Shown one piece after another: positions 21,066 to 29,002 of a stretch of 64,000 nucleotides of DNA (within the stretch, counting starts at the first letter, position 1; each line of letters begins with the position of its first letter). Origin of the DNA: Cyclobacteriaceae bacterium. Lineage in GTDB: Bacteria > Bacteroidota > Bacteroidia > Cytophagales > Cyclobacteriaceae. The notes beneath the pieces were generated by a model. That model made no database searches. It saw nothing but the letters and a program-made list of their open reading frames with translations, and was not told the DNA's origin. Location: assembly GCA_016786495.1 (NCBI GenBank), contig JAEUUJ010000083.1, positions 62,001 through 126,000 on the forward strand, written 5' to 3'. Position numbers and translations under genes: made by a program.

Positions 21066-21240
21066 GACATCGTATTAAACACAGTGTAAATTTTCTGCTG
21101 AACTTACAATGTGAGTACGCTTGCAGACGCGTCACGCAGCATGCTGTAGCCGGAGGATTTCTCAGTCGATGTTCTTCCGGTGTGAATTATTCGTGACGGC
21201 TGCTCCTTCGAAATGACGTGCGGATCGAATCGCTGTGCTG

Positions 21241-21360
21241 AGAACGTAAACCTTTCGCGTGAGGGATAGCAGCGGAAAGCCCGCAGCGTAAGCGAGGACT
21301 TGCAGCGAATAGCCCGGCCCCGATGCTGAACGGAGTGAACGCATTGGGACACGCCCCAAT
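21241..21360 (-). repeat. Structured intergenic repeat of a type widespread in Bacteroidota
   Basis: Two near-identical 15-mers, GCAGCGGAAAGCCCG (21269-21283) and GCAGCGAATAGCCCG (21302-21316), are 33 nt apart. They are followed by a hairpin with CCCGATGC opposite GCATTGGG (about 21319-21348) and GGGACACGCCCC. Open frames across it are artefacts. I recall closely similar non-coding sequence in many Bacteroidota intergenic regions but cannot name a formal family. The rest of 21066-21240 has no gene that I can support. Confidence 0.55.
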
Positions 21361-21361
21361 A

Positions 21362-21392
21362 AAAAAGCCCTGACGTTTCCGTCAAGGCCTTT
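21362..21392 (-). terminator. Terminator of tuf
   Basis: On the minus strand GCCTTGACG GAAA CGTCAGGGC (21388-21367; one G-T pair) followed by six Ts. It lies 29 nt after the tuf stop. The plus-strand reading also has a T-run, so it may serve both directions. Confidence 0.85.
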
Positions 21393-21416
21393 TTACTTTA
21401 AACCTTTTAGTTCGGC

Positions 21417-22604
21417 TTAGTCGAGGATTTCAGTTACCTGACCTGAACCTACGGTACGGCCACCTTCGCGGATCGCGAAACGAAGACCTTTTTCCATAGC
21501 GATCTTGTTGATCAACTGAACTTCGATAGAGATGTTATCTCCAGGCATAACCATTTCAACACCTGCAGGGAGCATGATCTCGCCTGTTACGTCAGTTGTA
21601 CGGAAGTAGAACTGAGGACGGTATTTGTTAAAGAATGGCGTGTGACGACCACCTTCTTCTTTAGAAAGTACGTACACTTCAGCCTTGAATTTCGCGTGAG
21701 GGGTTACTGAGCCAGGCTTACAGATAACCATACCGCGCTTAATTTGTTCTTTTTCGATACCACGGAGCAGAAGACCTGTGTTATCACCAGCTTCACCTCT
21801 GTCAAGGATCTTACGGAACATTTCTACACCTGTGATAGTAGAAGTAAGGTTTTCAGCACCCATACCGAGGATCTGAACCGGGTCACCGGTTTTGATCACA
21901 CCGCGCTCAATACGGCCGGTAGCAACTGTACCACGACCTGTGATTGAGAACACGTCTTCAACAGGCATCAGGAAGTCTTTGTCAACCAGACGAACCGGGA
22001 TTGGAATGTACTCATCCACAGCGTTCATCAGTTCTTCAACTTTAGCAACCCACTTTGGCTCACCGTTCAATGCACCGAGTGCAGAACCGCGGATAACCGG
22101 CATGGTATCGCCAGGGAAGCTGTAAGCAGACATCAATTCACGAACTTCCATTTCAACGAGGTCCAACAATTCTGCATCGTCAACCAAGTCAACTTTGTTC
22201 ATGAATACAACTAGTGCAGGTACACCTACCTGACGAGCAAGCAGGATGTGCTCGCGTGTCTGTGGCATTGGACCGTCAGTTGCAGCTACTACGAGGATAG
22301 CTCCGTCCATCTGGGCAGCACCCGTAACCATGTTCTTCACATAGTCAGCGTGACCCGGACAGTCTACGTGTGCATAGTGACGCTTGTCAGTAGCATACTC
22401 AACGTGTGAGGTGTTGATGGTGATACCGCGTTCTTTTTCTTCAGGAGCGTTATCGATTGAAGAGAAGTCACGAACTGCAGCAAGTCCTTTTGAAGAAAGA
22501 ACTTTTGTGATTGCAGCAGTGAGGGTTGTTTTACCGTGGTCAACGTGACCGATGGTACCGATGTTTACGTGTGGTTTCGACCGGTCGAATGTTTCCTTAG
22601 CCAT
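21417..22604 (-). CDS. tuf: Translation elongation factor Tu
   Basis: 395 residues. GTPase motifs [14 protein letters not shown] (G1), the [12 protein letters not shown] segment (G3) and [10 protein letters not shown] (NKxD, G4); switch I carries [12 protein letters not shown]. It delivers aminoacyl-tRNA to the ribosome. It lies downstream of tRNA-Tyr, tRNA-Gly and tRNA-Thr on the same strand with no promoter that I can see in between, so it is probably cotranscribed with them, and it ends at a strong terminator. Confidence 0.99.
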   Translation of the reverse strand: MAKETFDRSKPHVNIGTIGHVDHGKTTLTAAITKVLSSKGLAAVRDFSSIDNAPEEKERGITINTSHVEYATDKRHYAHVDCPGHADYVKNMVTGAAQMDGAILVVAATDGPMPQTREHILLARQVGVPALVVFMNKVDLVDDAELLDLVEMEVRELMSAYSFPGDTMPVIRGSALGALNGEPKWVAKVEELMNAVDEYIPIPVRLVDKDFLMPVEDVFSITGRGTVATGRIERGVIKTGDPVQILGMGAENLTSTITGVEMFRKILDRGEAGDNTGLLLRGIEKEQIKRGMVICKPGSVTPHAKFKAEVYVLSKEEGGRHTPFFNKYRPQFYFRTTDVTGEIMLPAGVEMVMPGDNISIEVQLINKIAMEKGLRFAIREGGRTVGSGQVTEILD

Positions 22605-22660
22605 ATTTGAAAATCAGTTAAAAGTTTAAAGTGTATAGTTATTAATTAGTTACTATTCAG

Positions 22661-22683
22661 GTTGCCGGTCTGCGACCTGCAAC
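22661..22683 (-). repeat. Inverted repeat in the tRNA-Thr to tuf spacer
   Basis: GTTGC C GGTC TGC GACC T GCAAC: nine paired bases broken by one C/T mismatch. The spacer 22605-22841 also holds a second imperfect stem around 22728-22768 (CGTCACG opposite CGTGATGG) and a TTCCTGA/TCAGGAA stem at 22801-22819. No gene is visible; these probably shape processing of the tRNA-tuf transcript. Confidence 0.35.
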
Positions 22684-22841
22684 ACACCCTAAACATGTTA
22701 AGCCTTTCGGATAAGGGTAATTCAAATGCTTTCTCCGTCACGCTCATGGTGTTCGCTACGCACCCGTGATGGCGATTACATTTTATTTCCAGTACAAAAC
22801 TTCCTGACATCTTCAGGAATTCGGTTGCTTCCTAAGAAGCA

Positions 22842-22891
22842 GAGCTGTTGAAGAGAATTGAACCTGCCTGCCGGCAGGCAGGCTCTCGACC
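22842..22891 (-). pseudogene. tRNA-Thr 3'-end fragment interrupted by a 20-bp palindrome
   Basis: Positions 22842-22862 and 22883-22891 repeat, in order and without mismatch, the 3' acceptor and T-arm sequence of the intact tRNA-Thr next door (from 22931). The copy is split in the T loop by a 20-bp palindrome. Similarity fades before the anticodon arm, so this is a non-functional 3' remnant. Confidence 0.7.
22863..22882. repeat. Perfect 20-bp palindrome inserted in the tRNA-Thr remnant
   Basis: CCTGCCTGCCGGCAGGCAGG equals its own reverse complement. It sits exactly between the two halves of the duplicated tRNA-Thr 3' end. A related imperfect sequence (CCTGCCTCTGCCGGCA) occurs between recF and pdhA near 24955, suggesting a dispersed family. 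Confidence 0.7.
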
Positions 22892-22931
22892 ATTGCTGGT
22901 ACAAGATTGGTTTAAAACCTTAACAGGTTTG

Positions 22932-23003
<72 letters not shown>

Positions 23004-23033
23004 CTTGCGGGTTGTTAGTGACTAACTACCCAG

Positions 23034-23106
23034 AGCGGGAGACGAGGCTCGAACTCGCCACCTATAGCTTGGAAGGCTATCGCTCTACCAAATGAGCTAC
23101 TCCCGC
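23034..23106 (-). tRNA. tRNA-Gly (TCC anticodon)
   Basis: Minus strand: acceptor GCGGGAG (23100-23106) / CTCCCGC (23035-23041), D arm GCTCATTTGGTAGAGC, anticodon loop CTTCCAA giving TCC, T loop TTCGAGC. It lies 30 nt from tRNA-Thr. Confidence 0.95.
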
Positions 23107-23176
23107 TTATTCATCCACCGGTGCTTTCGCGAAGGTGGATTCTTGTCAGCTTTTGCCGAGGCTGCAGCTGACACAG

Positions 23177-23259
23177 TGGGGAAGACAGGATTCGAACCTG
23201 TGAAGTCATAAGACAACAGATTTACAGTCTGTCCCAGTTGGCCGCTTTGGTACTTCCCC
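23177..23259 (-). tRNA. tRNA-Tyr (GTA anticodon)
   Basis: Minus strand, 83 nt with a long variable arm as expected for Tyr: acceptor GGGGAAG (23253-23259) / CTTCCCC (23178-23184), anticodon loop CTGTAAA giving GTA, T loop TTCGAAT, discriminator A. It is the first gene of the tRNA-tuf unit. Confidence 0.95.
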
Positions 23260-23322
23260 AGTTAGTATAATTTGGGGTCGGCCAACCCTCAAACCTTTTT
23301 CAATATTTCTCAAGAACGACTT

Positions 23323-23349
23323 AAAAGCCCCGTTTTTGGCGGGGCTTTT
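23323..23349 (-). terminator. Hairpin with terminator shape between DUF721 and tRNA-Tyr
   Basis: Perfect 10-bp stem AAAAGCCCCG (23323-23332) / CGGGGCTTTT (23340-23349), with T-stretches at both ends. It can terminate the recF-DUF721 transcript, yet it lies downstream of the promoter for the tRNA-tuf unit and so would also be in that leader. Confidence 0.6.
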
Positions 23350-23361
23350 GAAAAAGAGAGT

Positions 23362-23393
23362 GCAAAATTATACGGTTTTTTGGTTTAGTCAAA
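23362..23393 (-). promoter_or_regulatory. Promoter of the tRNA-Tyr-Gly-Thr-tuf unit
   Basis: Minus strand: TTTG (complement of 23390-23393), 19 nt, TAATTTTGC (complement of 23362-23370). It is a perfect match to TTTG-N19-TAnnTTTGC. The expected transcription start is just before the hairpin at 23349. Confidence 0.75.
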
Positions 23394-23476
23394 CGCTGGA
23401 TCAGGATAATTAGGATTTAGGGGGCTGGCAGAATTTGCCATTCGGGCTCAAAAAGCCCTTTTGCAAGCTTCGTTGA

Positions 23477-23773
23477 TTACAGGATGATGATGTCCTTCAC
23501 TACCTCCCTGCCGAACTCCTTCTGGAATACCTCCAGCACGTGCCCCTTGTGCAGCAGAAAGTCGTTTTTCATGGAAGGTGATTTAAACTCGACAAACAGG
23601 ACTTTGTCTTTGATATAAACCTTTTTCGTGCGTTTGGCGATTGGGCCGCCCACAAGTCGTTCCCAGGACGCTACCAGGGTAGCCTCATCAAATTTCGATT
23701 CGATGCGGAACGTGCCGAGCATTTGCCGCACAGCATCTCCGATCGATTGAAACTCGTTGGGTTTTTTGGCCAT
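23477..23773 (-). CDS. DUF721 family protein (DciA-like)
   Basis: 98 residues. IGDAVRQMLGTFRIESKFDEATLVASWERLVGGPIAKRTKKVYIKD fits DUF721, the family that includes the DciA replicative-helicase loader. It consists of little more than the KH-like core; the long extension seen in some DciA proteins is absent. It follows recF by 46 nt on the same strand, matching the frequent dnaA/recF/dciA association. A role in helicase loading is inferred from the family. Confidence 0.8.
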   Translation of the reverse strand: MAKKPNEFQSIGDAVRQMLGTFRIESKFDEATLVASWERLVGGPIAKRTKKVYIKDKVLFVEFKSPSMKNDFLLHKGHVLEVFQKEFGREVVKDIIIL

Positions 23774-23819
23774 GCTGTAAAGATAGAAGGTGGAAGTTAG
23801 AAGTTAGCATTGGTGACTG

Positions 23820-24932
23820 CTACCGGGCGTGTTTTACAACTCCGTTTTGGACTTCGAAAATCTTTGCCTTTACACCGGCTTCCTTTAAGATTTCGCGGCT
23901 GCGGCCGCTGCGGGCATCGGTGATAAAAATCTGGCCGAAATTCCCGTCCGAGATCAGCGACATGAGTTTTACAATCCGCACATCGTCAAGCTTATCGAAA
24001 ATATCGTCCAGCAACAGGAGTGGCTTTTTTTTGGAGGCTTGCGCAAGTATTTGAAATTCAGCCAGTTTTAAGCCGATCAAAAACGATTTCTGCTGGCCCT
24101 GCGAGCCGAATTTTTTTAACTCGCCCGCGTTCAGTGAAAACAAAAAGTCATCGCGATGGATGCCGGAAGATGTTCGTTGCAGCACAATGTCCCGCTGGAG
24201 ATTCTTTTTTAATAAATCCGCGAAAGCGGTTTCCTCTACATCGGATCGGTAGGTAATCGACACTTTCTCTTTGGCCTCTTTTCCGGCCAGTTGTTTATAC
24301 CACTTCTCAAACAGCGGATGATATTCCGTTAAAAACGATTTGCGGGTTTCATGGATGTATGTAGCCGCGGGTACCAGCTTCTCATCATAACTGTCGAGCA
24401 GATCCTGATCGATGATTCCGCGTTCCGAAAACAGTCGCAACAAACCATTCCGCTGACGCAAAACCTGAGTATACGTTATCAGGTTTTCGAGGTATTGGTG
24501 ATTCATCTGCGAAAGCAGTCCATCGAAAAATTTTCTGCGTTGTTCGCTGCCGTCCCAGATGAGTTCGATATCGTTGGGTGCTATGAGTACGAGCGGATAC
24601 TTGCCAATATGCTCGGCCATTTTTTTGTACTCGTTCCCGTCTTCACTCATGGCTTTCTTCGAGCCCCGGATAAAAGAGCAAAGCACTTCCGTTTGGTTTT
24701 TCTTATCGATAAAGACTCCCTTCACAAAAAATTGATTTTCCTCCTGCCGGATGTTCTGCGTATCAGAGGCGGCGGATGCACTTTTGGTCAACGATAAATA
24801 ATACACCGCATCGAGCAGGTTGGTTTTGCCACTGCCGTTCAGTCCAAAGAAACAATTCACCGCGGATGACAGCTCGAGGGTAGCCTCTTCGTAGTTCTTG
24901 AAATTATAGAGTGTAAGTTTTTCGAGGTGCAC
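23820..24932 (-). CDS. recF: DNA replication and repair protein RecF
   Basis: 370 residues from a GTG start at 24932 (GTG CAC CTC GAA), the only sensible start for the canonical N-terminus HLEKLTLYNFKNYEEATLEL. Walker A is FGLNGSGKTNLLDAVYYL, the ABC signature is FGSQGQQKSFLIGLKLAEF, and Walker B is KKPLLLLDDIFDKLDDVR. This SMC-like ATPase acts with RecO and RecR to load RecA at gaps. It is divergent from pdhA across a 134-bp spacer. Confidence 0.97.
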   Translation of the reverse strand: MHLEKLTLYNFKNYEEATLELSSAVNCFFGLNGSGKTNLLDAVYYLSLTKSASAASDTQNIRQEENQFFVKGVFIDKKNQTEVLCSFIRGSKKAMSEDGNEYKKMAEHIGKYPLVLIAPNDIELIWDGSEQRRKFFDGLLSQMNHQYLENLITYTQVLRQRNGLLRLFSERGIIDQDLLDSYDEKLVPAATYIHETRKSFLTEYHPLFEKWYKQLAGKEAKEKVSITYRSDVEETAFADLLKKNLQRDIVLQRTSSGIHRDDFLFSLNAGELKKFGSQGQQKSFLIGLKLAEFQILAQASKKKPLLLLDDIFDKLDDVRIVKLMSLISDGNFGQIFITDARSGRSREILKEAGVKAKIFEVQNGVVKHAR

Positions 24933-25002
24933 GGGTAAAAATGGTGTTTTGAGCCTGCCTCTGCCGGCAAGTAAGCCCCCGAAGCCGAATTCAGTGAATT
25001 GC

Positions 25003-25034
25003 TTTGCTATTGCGCATTTCAGGGTTAATTTCGC
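25003..25034 (+). promoter_or_regulatory. Promoter of pdhA
   Basis: TTTG (25003-25006), 19 nt, TAATTTCGC (25026-25034). One base differs from TAnnTTTGC. It lies 32 nt upstream of the ATG at 25067. Confidence 0.65.
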
Positions 25035-25066
25035 AGTTCAGTTCACGAAAAATCAAAAATAGGGAT

Positions 25067-26110
25067 ATGCCCGCGACAACCAAAGCCAATAAGCCGGAGC
25101 CTGCGAAGAAGACGGATTCCAAAACAGAGTTTTCAAAAGAAACTTACCTGTTCTGGTATGAGAGCATGCTGCTGATGCGCAAGTTCGAAGAGAAGGCCGG
25201 ACAGCTTTACGGTCAGCAAAAGATTAAGGGCTTCTGTCACCTGTACATCGGGCAAGAGGCATGTGCAGCCGGATCGGTATCGGCATTGAAAAAAGGCGAC
25301 AAGTACATCACTGCTTATCGCGATCACGCTCATCCCCTGGCATTGGGAACCAGCCCGAACGCCATCATGGCCGAACTATATGGTAAGGCAACAGGTGTTT
25401 CGAAAGGCAAAGGCGGCTCGATGCACATGTTTGATAAAGAAGTTGGATTTGTGGGTGGTCACGGAATTGTGGGTGGTCAGGTTCCGCTTGGCGCGGGATT
25501 GGCATTCGCTGAAAAATATAACAAGACCGGAAACCTGTGTATTTGCTACATGGGTGATGGAGCGGTTCGCCAGGGAGCTTTTCACGAAGCCTTGAACATG
25601 GCGATGTTGTGGAAACTGCCCGTAATTTTTGTTATCGAGAACAACGGTTATGCCATGGGTACCTCGGTGAAGCGTACTTCGAACGTAACGGATTTATACA
25701 CGCTTGGCGAGGCTTTCGATATGCCATCGGAGCCGGTAGACGGAATGGACGTAGAGGAAGTGCACCGTGCGGTGGCACGCGCTGCGGAACGTGCCCGCGC
25801 AGGCGAAGGCCCTACGTTACTGGAGTTCAGAACGTATCGGTATAAAGGACACTCGATGAGTGACCCTCAGAAGTATCGGAGTAAGGACGAGGTGGAAAGC
25901 TACAAGCAGCGTGACCCTGTAGAAGTGATTAAAAGTGCACTGCTGACCAAGAAATTTGCAACCGAGCAGGAAATTGAAGCGATCGACCAGAAAGTGATGG
26001 CCCAGGTAGAGGAGAGCGTGAAGTTTGCTGAGGAGTCGCCTTTTCCGGATCCGTCAGAAGCCTTTACAGAGGTTTACCAAGAACCTGATTATCCGCTGAT
26101 TACCGATTAA
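25067..26110 (+). CDS. pdhA: Pyruvate dehydrogenase E1 component, alpha subunit
   Basis: 347 residues from the ATG at 25067; the upstream start at 25004 overlaps the promoter. After a short Lys/Pro-rich leader come FWYESMLLMRKFEEKAGQLYGQQKIKGF, YRDHAHPLALG, GKGGSMHMFD, the thiamine-diphosphate/Mg motif GDGAVRQGAFHEALNMAMLWKLPVIFVIENN, and YRYKGHSMSDPQKYRSK (phosphorylation-loop region of the alpha family). It catalyses decarboxylation of pyruvate together with E1 beta. The beta and E2 genes are not adjacent; an lpdA gene lies at 52.7 kb. Confidence 0.95.
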   Translation: MPATTKANKPEPAKKTDSKTEFSKETYLFWYESMLLMRKFEEKAGQLYGQQKIKGFCHLYIGQEACAAGSVSALKKGDKYITAYRDHAHPLALGTSPNAIMAELYGKATGVSKGKGGSMHMFDKEVGFVGGHGIVGGQVPLGAGLAFAEKYNKTGNLCICYMGDGAVRQGAFHEALNMAMLWKLPVIFVIENNGYAMGTSVKRTSNVTDLYTLGEAFDMPSEPVDGMDVEEVHRAVARAAERARAGEGPTLLEFRTYRYKGHSMSDPQKYRSKDEVESYKQRDPVEVIKSALLTKKFATEQEIEAIDQKVMAQVEESVKFAEESPFPDPSEAFTEVYQEPDYPLITD

Positions 26111-26137
26111 TTCCGGCATTTCTTCCGGGCTCGCAGG

Positions 26138-26169
26138 TTTGTTTAGAATCCACTAATTATTAGTTTTGC
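26138..26169 (+). promoter_or_regulatory. Promoter of the TPR membrane protein gene
   Basis: TTTG (26138-26141), 19 nt, TAGTTTTGC (26161-26169): a perfect consensus match. A TCCCGC/GCGGGA hairpin with a T-rich loop (26171-26188) starts right after the -7 box; it may be the pdhA terminator overlapping this start region. Confidence 0.75.
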
Positions 26170-26201
26170 ATCCCGCTTTTTGGCGGGATTATCTTATTAT
26201 C

Positions 26202-26891
26202 ATGGCTAAGAAAAAAGAAAACAAGAACGAATTGCTTGAGAATCCGGATGCGCTGGCTGAGCGCCTCGGCAGCGCAGAAAACTGGATGGAGCGCAATTCC
26301 AAAACCGTTATTGCACTTGTAGCGATTGTGCTGCTCGCAGTAGCAGGCTATTTCGGTTTTAACTATTACAAGAAATCGCAGGATGCACAGGCCCAGCCTC
26401 AGATGTTTCAGGCTGTGTATTATTTCGAAGCCGACAGCCTTGATCTGGCCCTGAATGGTGATGGCAACAACCTGGGTTTCCTGAACATCATTGAAGACTA
26501 TAAATTCAGCAGCGCAGCAAACCTGGCGCATTTTTACGCGGGTGTTTGCTACCTCAAAAAGGGTGAATTTGATGCAGCCATTTTATACCTGGAAGATTTC
26601 AGTGCAGACGATCTATTAGTACAGGCACGTGCCTACAGCCTGATTGGTGATGCACACATGGAGAAAGGTGAGTACGAAGATGCCGCGCGTTTCTATGACA
26701 AAGCCGCTAACTACAAACCGAACAAGCAGTATTCACCTGCTTATCTGATGAAAGCTGCCCTTGCGTATGAGAAATTGAATCAAAACGACAAAGCGAAAGA
26801 CGCTTACTCAAAAATCATCAGCGACTTCTGGGATTCTCAGGAATACCAGAACGCAGTGAAATTCAAGGCTCGTCTGGAGACCAACTCCTAG
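26202..26891 (+). CDS. Membrane-anchored tetratricopeptide-repeat protein
   Basis: 229 residues from the ATG at 26202 (the track of the frame extends upstream through the promoter, so the shorter start is preferred). A charged Lys-rich N-terminus is followed by one transmembrane helix (about 37-56, TVIALVAIVLLAVAGYFGF), then TPR-like helices: FYAGVCYLKKGEFDAAILYL, YSLIGDAHMEKGEYEDAARF and AYLMKAALAYEKLNQNDKAKDAY. The topology resembles YfgM-type periplasmic TPR proteins associated with the Sec translocon. A scaffold role is inference. Confidence 0.75.
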   Translation: MAKKKENKNELLENPDALAERLGSAENWMERNSKTVIALVAIVLLAVAGYFGFNYYKKSQDAQAQPQMFQAVYYFEADSLDLALNGDGNNLGFLNIIEDYKFSSAANLAHFYAGVCYLKKGEFDAAILYLEDFSADDLLVQARAYSLIGDAHMEKGEYEDAARFYDKAANYKPNKQYSPAYLMKAALAYEKLNQNDKAKDAYSKIISDFWDSQEYQNAVKFKARLETNS

Positions 26892-26916
26892 ATTAACTGC
26901 CTGATTTGAAAATTTA

Positions 26917-26951
26917 GAAATGCGAATGGGATTCATTCGCATTTCTTTTTT
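26917..26951 (+). terminator. Rho-independent terminator after the TPR protein gene
   Basis: Perfect 12-bp stem GAAATGCGAATG (26917-26928) / CATTCGCATTTC (26934-26945), 5-nt loop, then six Ts. It is among the strongest terminators in the window and separates the TPR gene from ribH. Confidence 0.9.
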
Positions 26952-26998
26952 AGCGTATCTTCATTTTCAATGATCACATTCTCAACTCTTCAATTGAC

Positions 26999-27466
26999 AT
27001 GGCAGGAACATTAACCTCCGGAAAAATCAAAACCTCGAAGAAGCTTTCGAACAAGAAATTCGCCATTGTTGTGGCGGAGTGGAATGATGAAATTACAGAA
27101 GCTTTATATGAAGGTGCGCGCAATTCGTTGCTTGCTCACGGAGTAAAGAAATCCGACATTATGCGCAAGAATGTTCCCGGCAGTTTTGAACTGACACTGG
27201 GCGGTTTGTGGATGGCTGAGAAGAAAAATATCGATGCGGTGATTTGTTTAGGCTGTGTGATCCAAGGCGATACTCCGCATTTCGATTATATCTGCCAGGC
27301 GGTAGCCTATGGCATCACCGAAGTAAACATCAAGACACGGAAACCCGTGATCTTTGGCGTGCTCACCACGCTGAACAAGCAACAAGCGATGGATCGCGCG
27401 GGCGGCAAACTCGGCAACAAAGGTGAAGAAGCCGCAATTACAGCGATTAAGATGCTGGAGTTTTAA
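26999..27466 (+). CDS. ribH: 6,7-dimethyl-8-ribityllumazine synthase
   Basis: 155 residues. VVAEWNDEITEALYEGARNSL (substrate phosphate region), VPGSFELTLGGLWMA, ICLGCVIQGDTPHFDYICQAV (catalytic His in the HFDY segment) and FGVLTTLNKQQAMDRAGGKLGNKGEEA are the lumazine synthase signatures. It catalyses the penultimate step of riboflavin synthesis. No FMN riboswitch is seen upstream, and no other rib gene is adjacent. Confidence 0.97.
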   Translation: MAGTLTSGKIKTSKKLSNKKFAIVVAEWNDEITEALYEGARNSLLAHGVKKSDIMRKNVPGSFELTLGGLWMAEKKNIDAVICLGCVIQGDTPHFDYICQAVAYGITEVNIKTRKPVIFGVLTTLNKQQAMDRAGGKLGNKGEEAAITAIKMLEF

Positions 27467-27623
27467 GCCACTTATGCACTAATTGCGAATCTTATCAAAA
27501 ACCAAGGGCAAAAATTAATCTGAACACGCGAAACTAGATCTTTTTAAATGCTTAATTTAGTTTCTATGTGGGCGGTTGGGGCCTGACGGCTCCGGCAATT
27601 ATTTTGATCCAAAAGTTACCCCT

Positions 27624-28805
27624 ATGAATTTTAACAAGTTGGTGGCAGGGCTGCTTTTAAGTTGTGTAATTATCGGCTGTTCCGATGACGAATCTCCATC
27701 ATCTGGCAACGTATATACTTTAACTGTTCCCGAGGGATATGACGAGCACAGTCAATTCATGGCATTTATCAGTGACCAAAACGGGGGTATTCTGGATAAG
27801 GGGAGCTGTGATGTGGGTGAAAGTTTAAACCTATATGCTCCTTCTGATTATCAAGGTGCTGTGAACTTTCATTATGTGCATCGCAGAGAGGTTACTGATT
27901 TTGTTCAATATTCCATTAATACTTCACCGGAAGTAGCTGCCGGATTTGAAATGAAACTTAATGAGGGTACTCCTGTAGAGTGGCCATTGTCGCATTGGGT
28001 AGAGGTTCACGACATCCCGGCAGAATATAAATCTATGCGTCATGTGGGTCCGACGGTTATGCAAAAAAACTCATACGTTTTAACTGATCCATTGGGTGGG
28101 AAACAACTTTTCTATTCTTCATATTCAACTGGCCCAATAACTTATGTTCTCACATATCCGGGTGGAAAGTTTCCCAGGTATTTGCATTTCAGTGAGCCGG
28201 AACCAGACTTTACCGTTGATGTAGACTTTTCTGAATTCATTACTGTTGAGCCGTCAAACTTAAATGTGGGTCAGTCTGTCGATGAAATTTTTGTTGGTAT
28301 AAGTGGGTTGTATCCTAATGGGGTGACTTCATCACTCGGCGGCATAACAGAAGAAGACACCGACAACATCGACCTGTATTACTATCCTGAAGACGTTATT
28401 CCCGATTTCCGCACCACGTTGACTATTGACAAGGGAATTTTCCATTATGAATACATCAAGTATGGCGGTCAGGTTACGGAAATGCGCTGGCTTGATGCCG
28501 ACTTGATTTCACTCGAAACGACTGACAACAAGGTTTCATTTTCTGCAAGTGGCACATATACATCAATCGCCATGTCGAGCTCCGAAAGTTGGTCGGTGGG
28601 CACTGTCGACTATGCACTAACATGGAGGATCAATGCCGGCCCACGAAGTACATTGACGATGGCTTTGCCGGATATCGCTCCGTTATTGCAAAACCAGTGG
28701 CCTGACCTTAGTCAAACGCCCGTAGTTTTTGACTATTTATCTGCAACCAAATATTCAGTTACCAACAACTTGGGTGAGATTCTTTCAATAGGAAAACAGT
28801 TTTAA
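27624..28805 (+). CDS. Predicted lipoprotein of unknown function
   Basis: 393 residues from the ATG at 27624, giving MNFNKLVAGLLLSCVIIGC with a clear lipobox (VIIGC, Cys 19). The mature part starts with a Ser/Asp/Glu-rich linker and is otherwise beta-rich with many aromatic residues, including an early FHYVHRREV strand; no catalytic motif stands out. I do not recognise the family. It stands alone on the plus strand, with an AT-rich upstream region (27467-27623) in which I see no convincing promoter. Confidence 0.6.
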   Translation: MNFNKLVAGLLLSCVIIGCSDDESPSSGNVYTLTVPEGYDEHSQFMAFISDQNGGILDKGSCDVGESLNLYAPSDYQGAVNFHYVHRREVTDFVQYSINTSPEVAAGFEMKLNEGTPVEWPLSHWVEVHDIPAEYKSMRHVGPTVMQKNSYVLTDPLGGKQLFYSSYSTGPITYVLTYPGGKFPRYLHFSEPEPDFTVDVDFSEFITVEPSNLNVGQSVDEIFVGISGLYPNGVTSSLGGITEEDTDNIDLYYYPEDVIPDFRTTLTIDKGIFHYEYIKYGGQVTEMRWLDADLISLETTDNKVSFSASGTYTSIAMSSSESWSVGTVDYALTWRINAGPRSTLTMALPDIAPLLQNQWPDLSQTPVVFDYLSATKYSVTNNLGEILSIGKQF

Positions 28806-28823
28806 TAGCCCTGAGGCACTGCA

Positions 28824-28970
28824 TCAAAAACTCACTTCGAGTTTTTCGCTAAACACACTCTCAGCGCCACCTTCCATTACAACCCTCAGGTAATAGCTAT
28901 ACGCTGTATTCATGGAAACCTGGCTGGGAGAAATACCAATCCAGTGATCGCTGTAGATGAAATGTGAAGA
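28824..28970 (-). pseudogene. C-terminal remnant of an unidentified gene
   Basis: The minus strand holds a 48-codon stretch without start codon, running from just after an in-frame TAA (28971-28973) to a TGA at 28824. It is protein-like: IYSDHWIGISPSQVSM then AYSYYLRVVMEGGAESVFSE, alternating hydrophobic strands as in the last strands of a beta-sandwich domain. No upstream coding continuation is visible, so this looks like the stump of a deleted gene. Confidence 0.45.
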
Positions 28971-29002
28971 TTAAGAAAGTCACTATGGCCAAAAAGGATT
29001 AA

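Noticed and set aside
21104-21385. Long minus-strand ORFs over the YciI-tuf spacer
   Set aside because: They translate the structured intergenic repeat; such frames are common artefacts over this repeat type and there is no start context or family match.
22661-22900. CRISPR-like array near tuf
   Set aside because: Several palindromes are present, but there are no regularly spaced identical repeats with unique spacers and no cas genes.
24951-24975. Second copy of the CCTGCC palindrome between recF and pdhA
   Set aside because: Only partly matching and not palindromic; kept as a remark, not as a feature.
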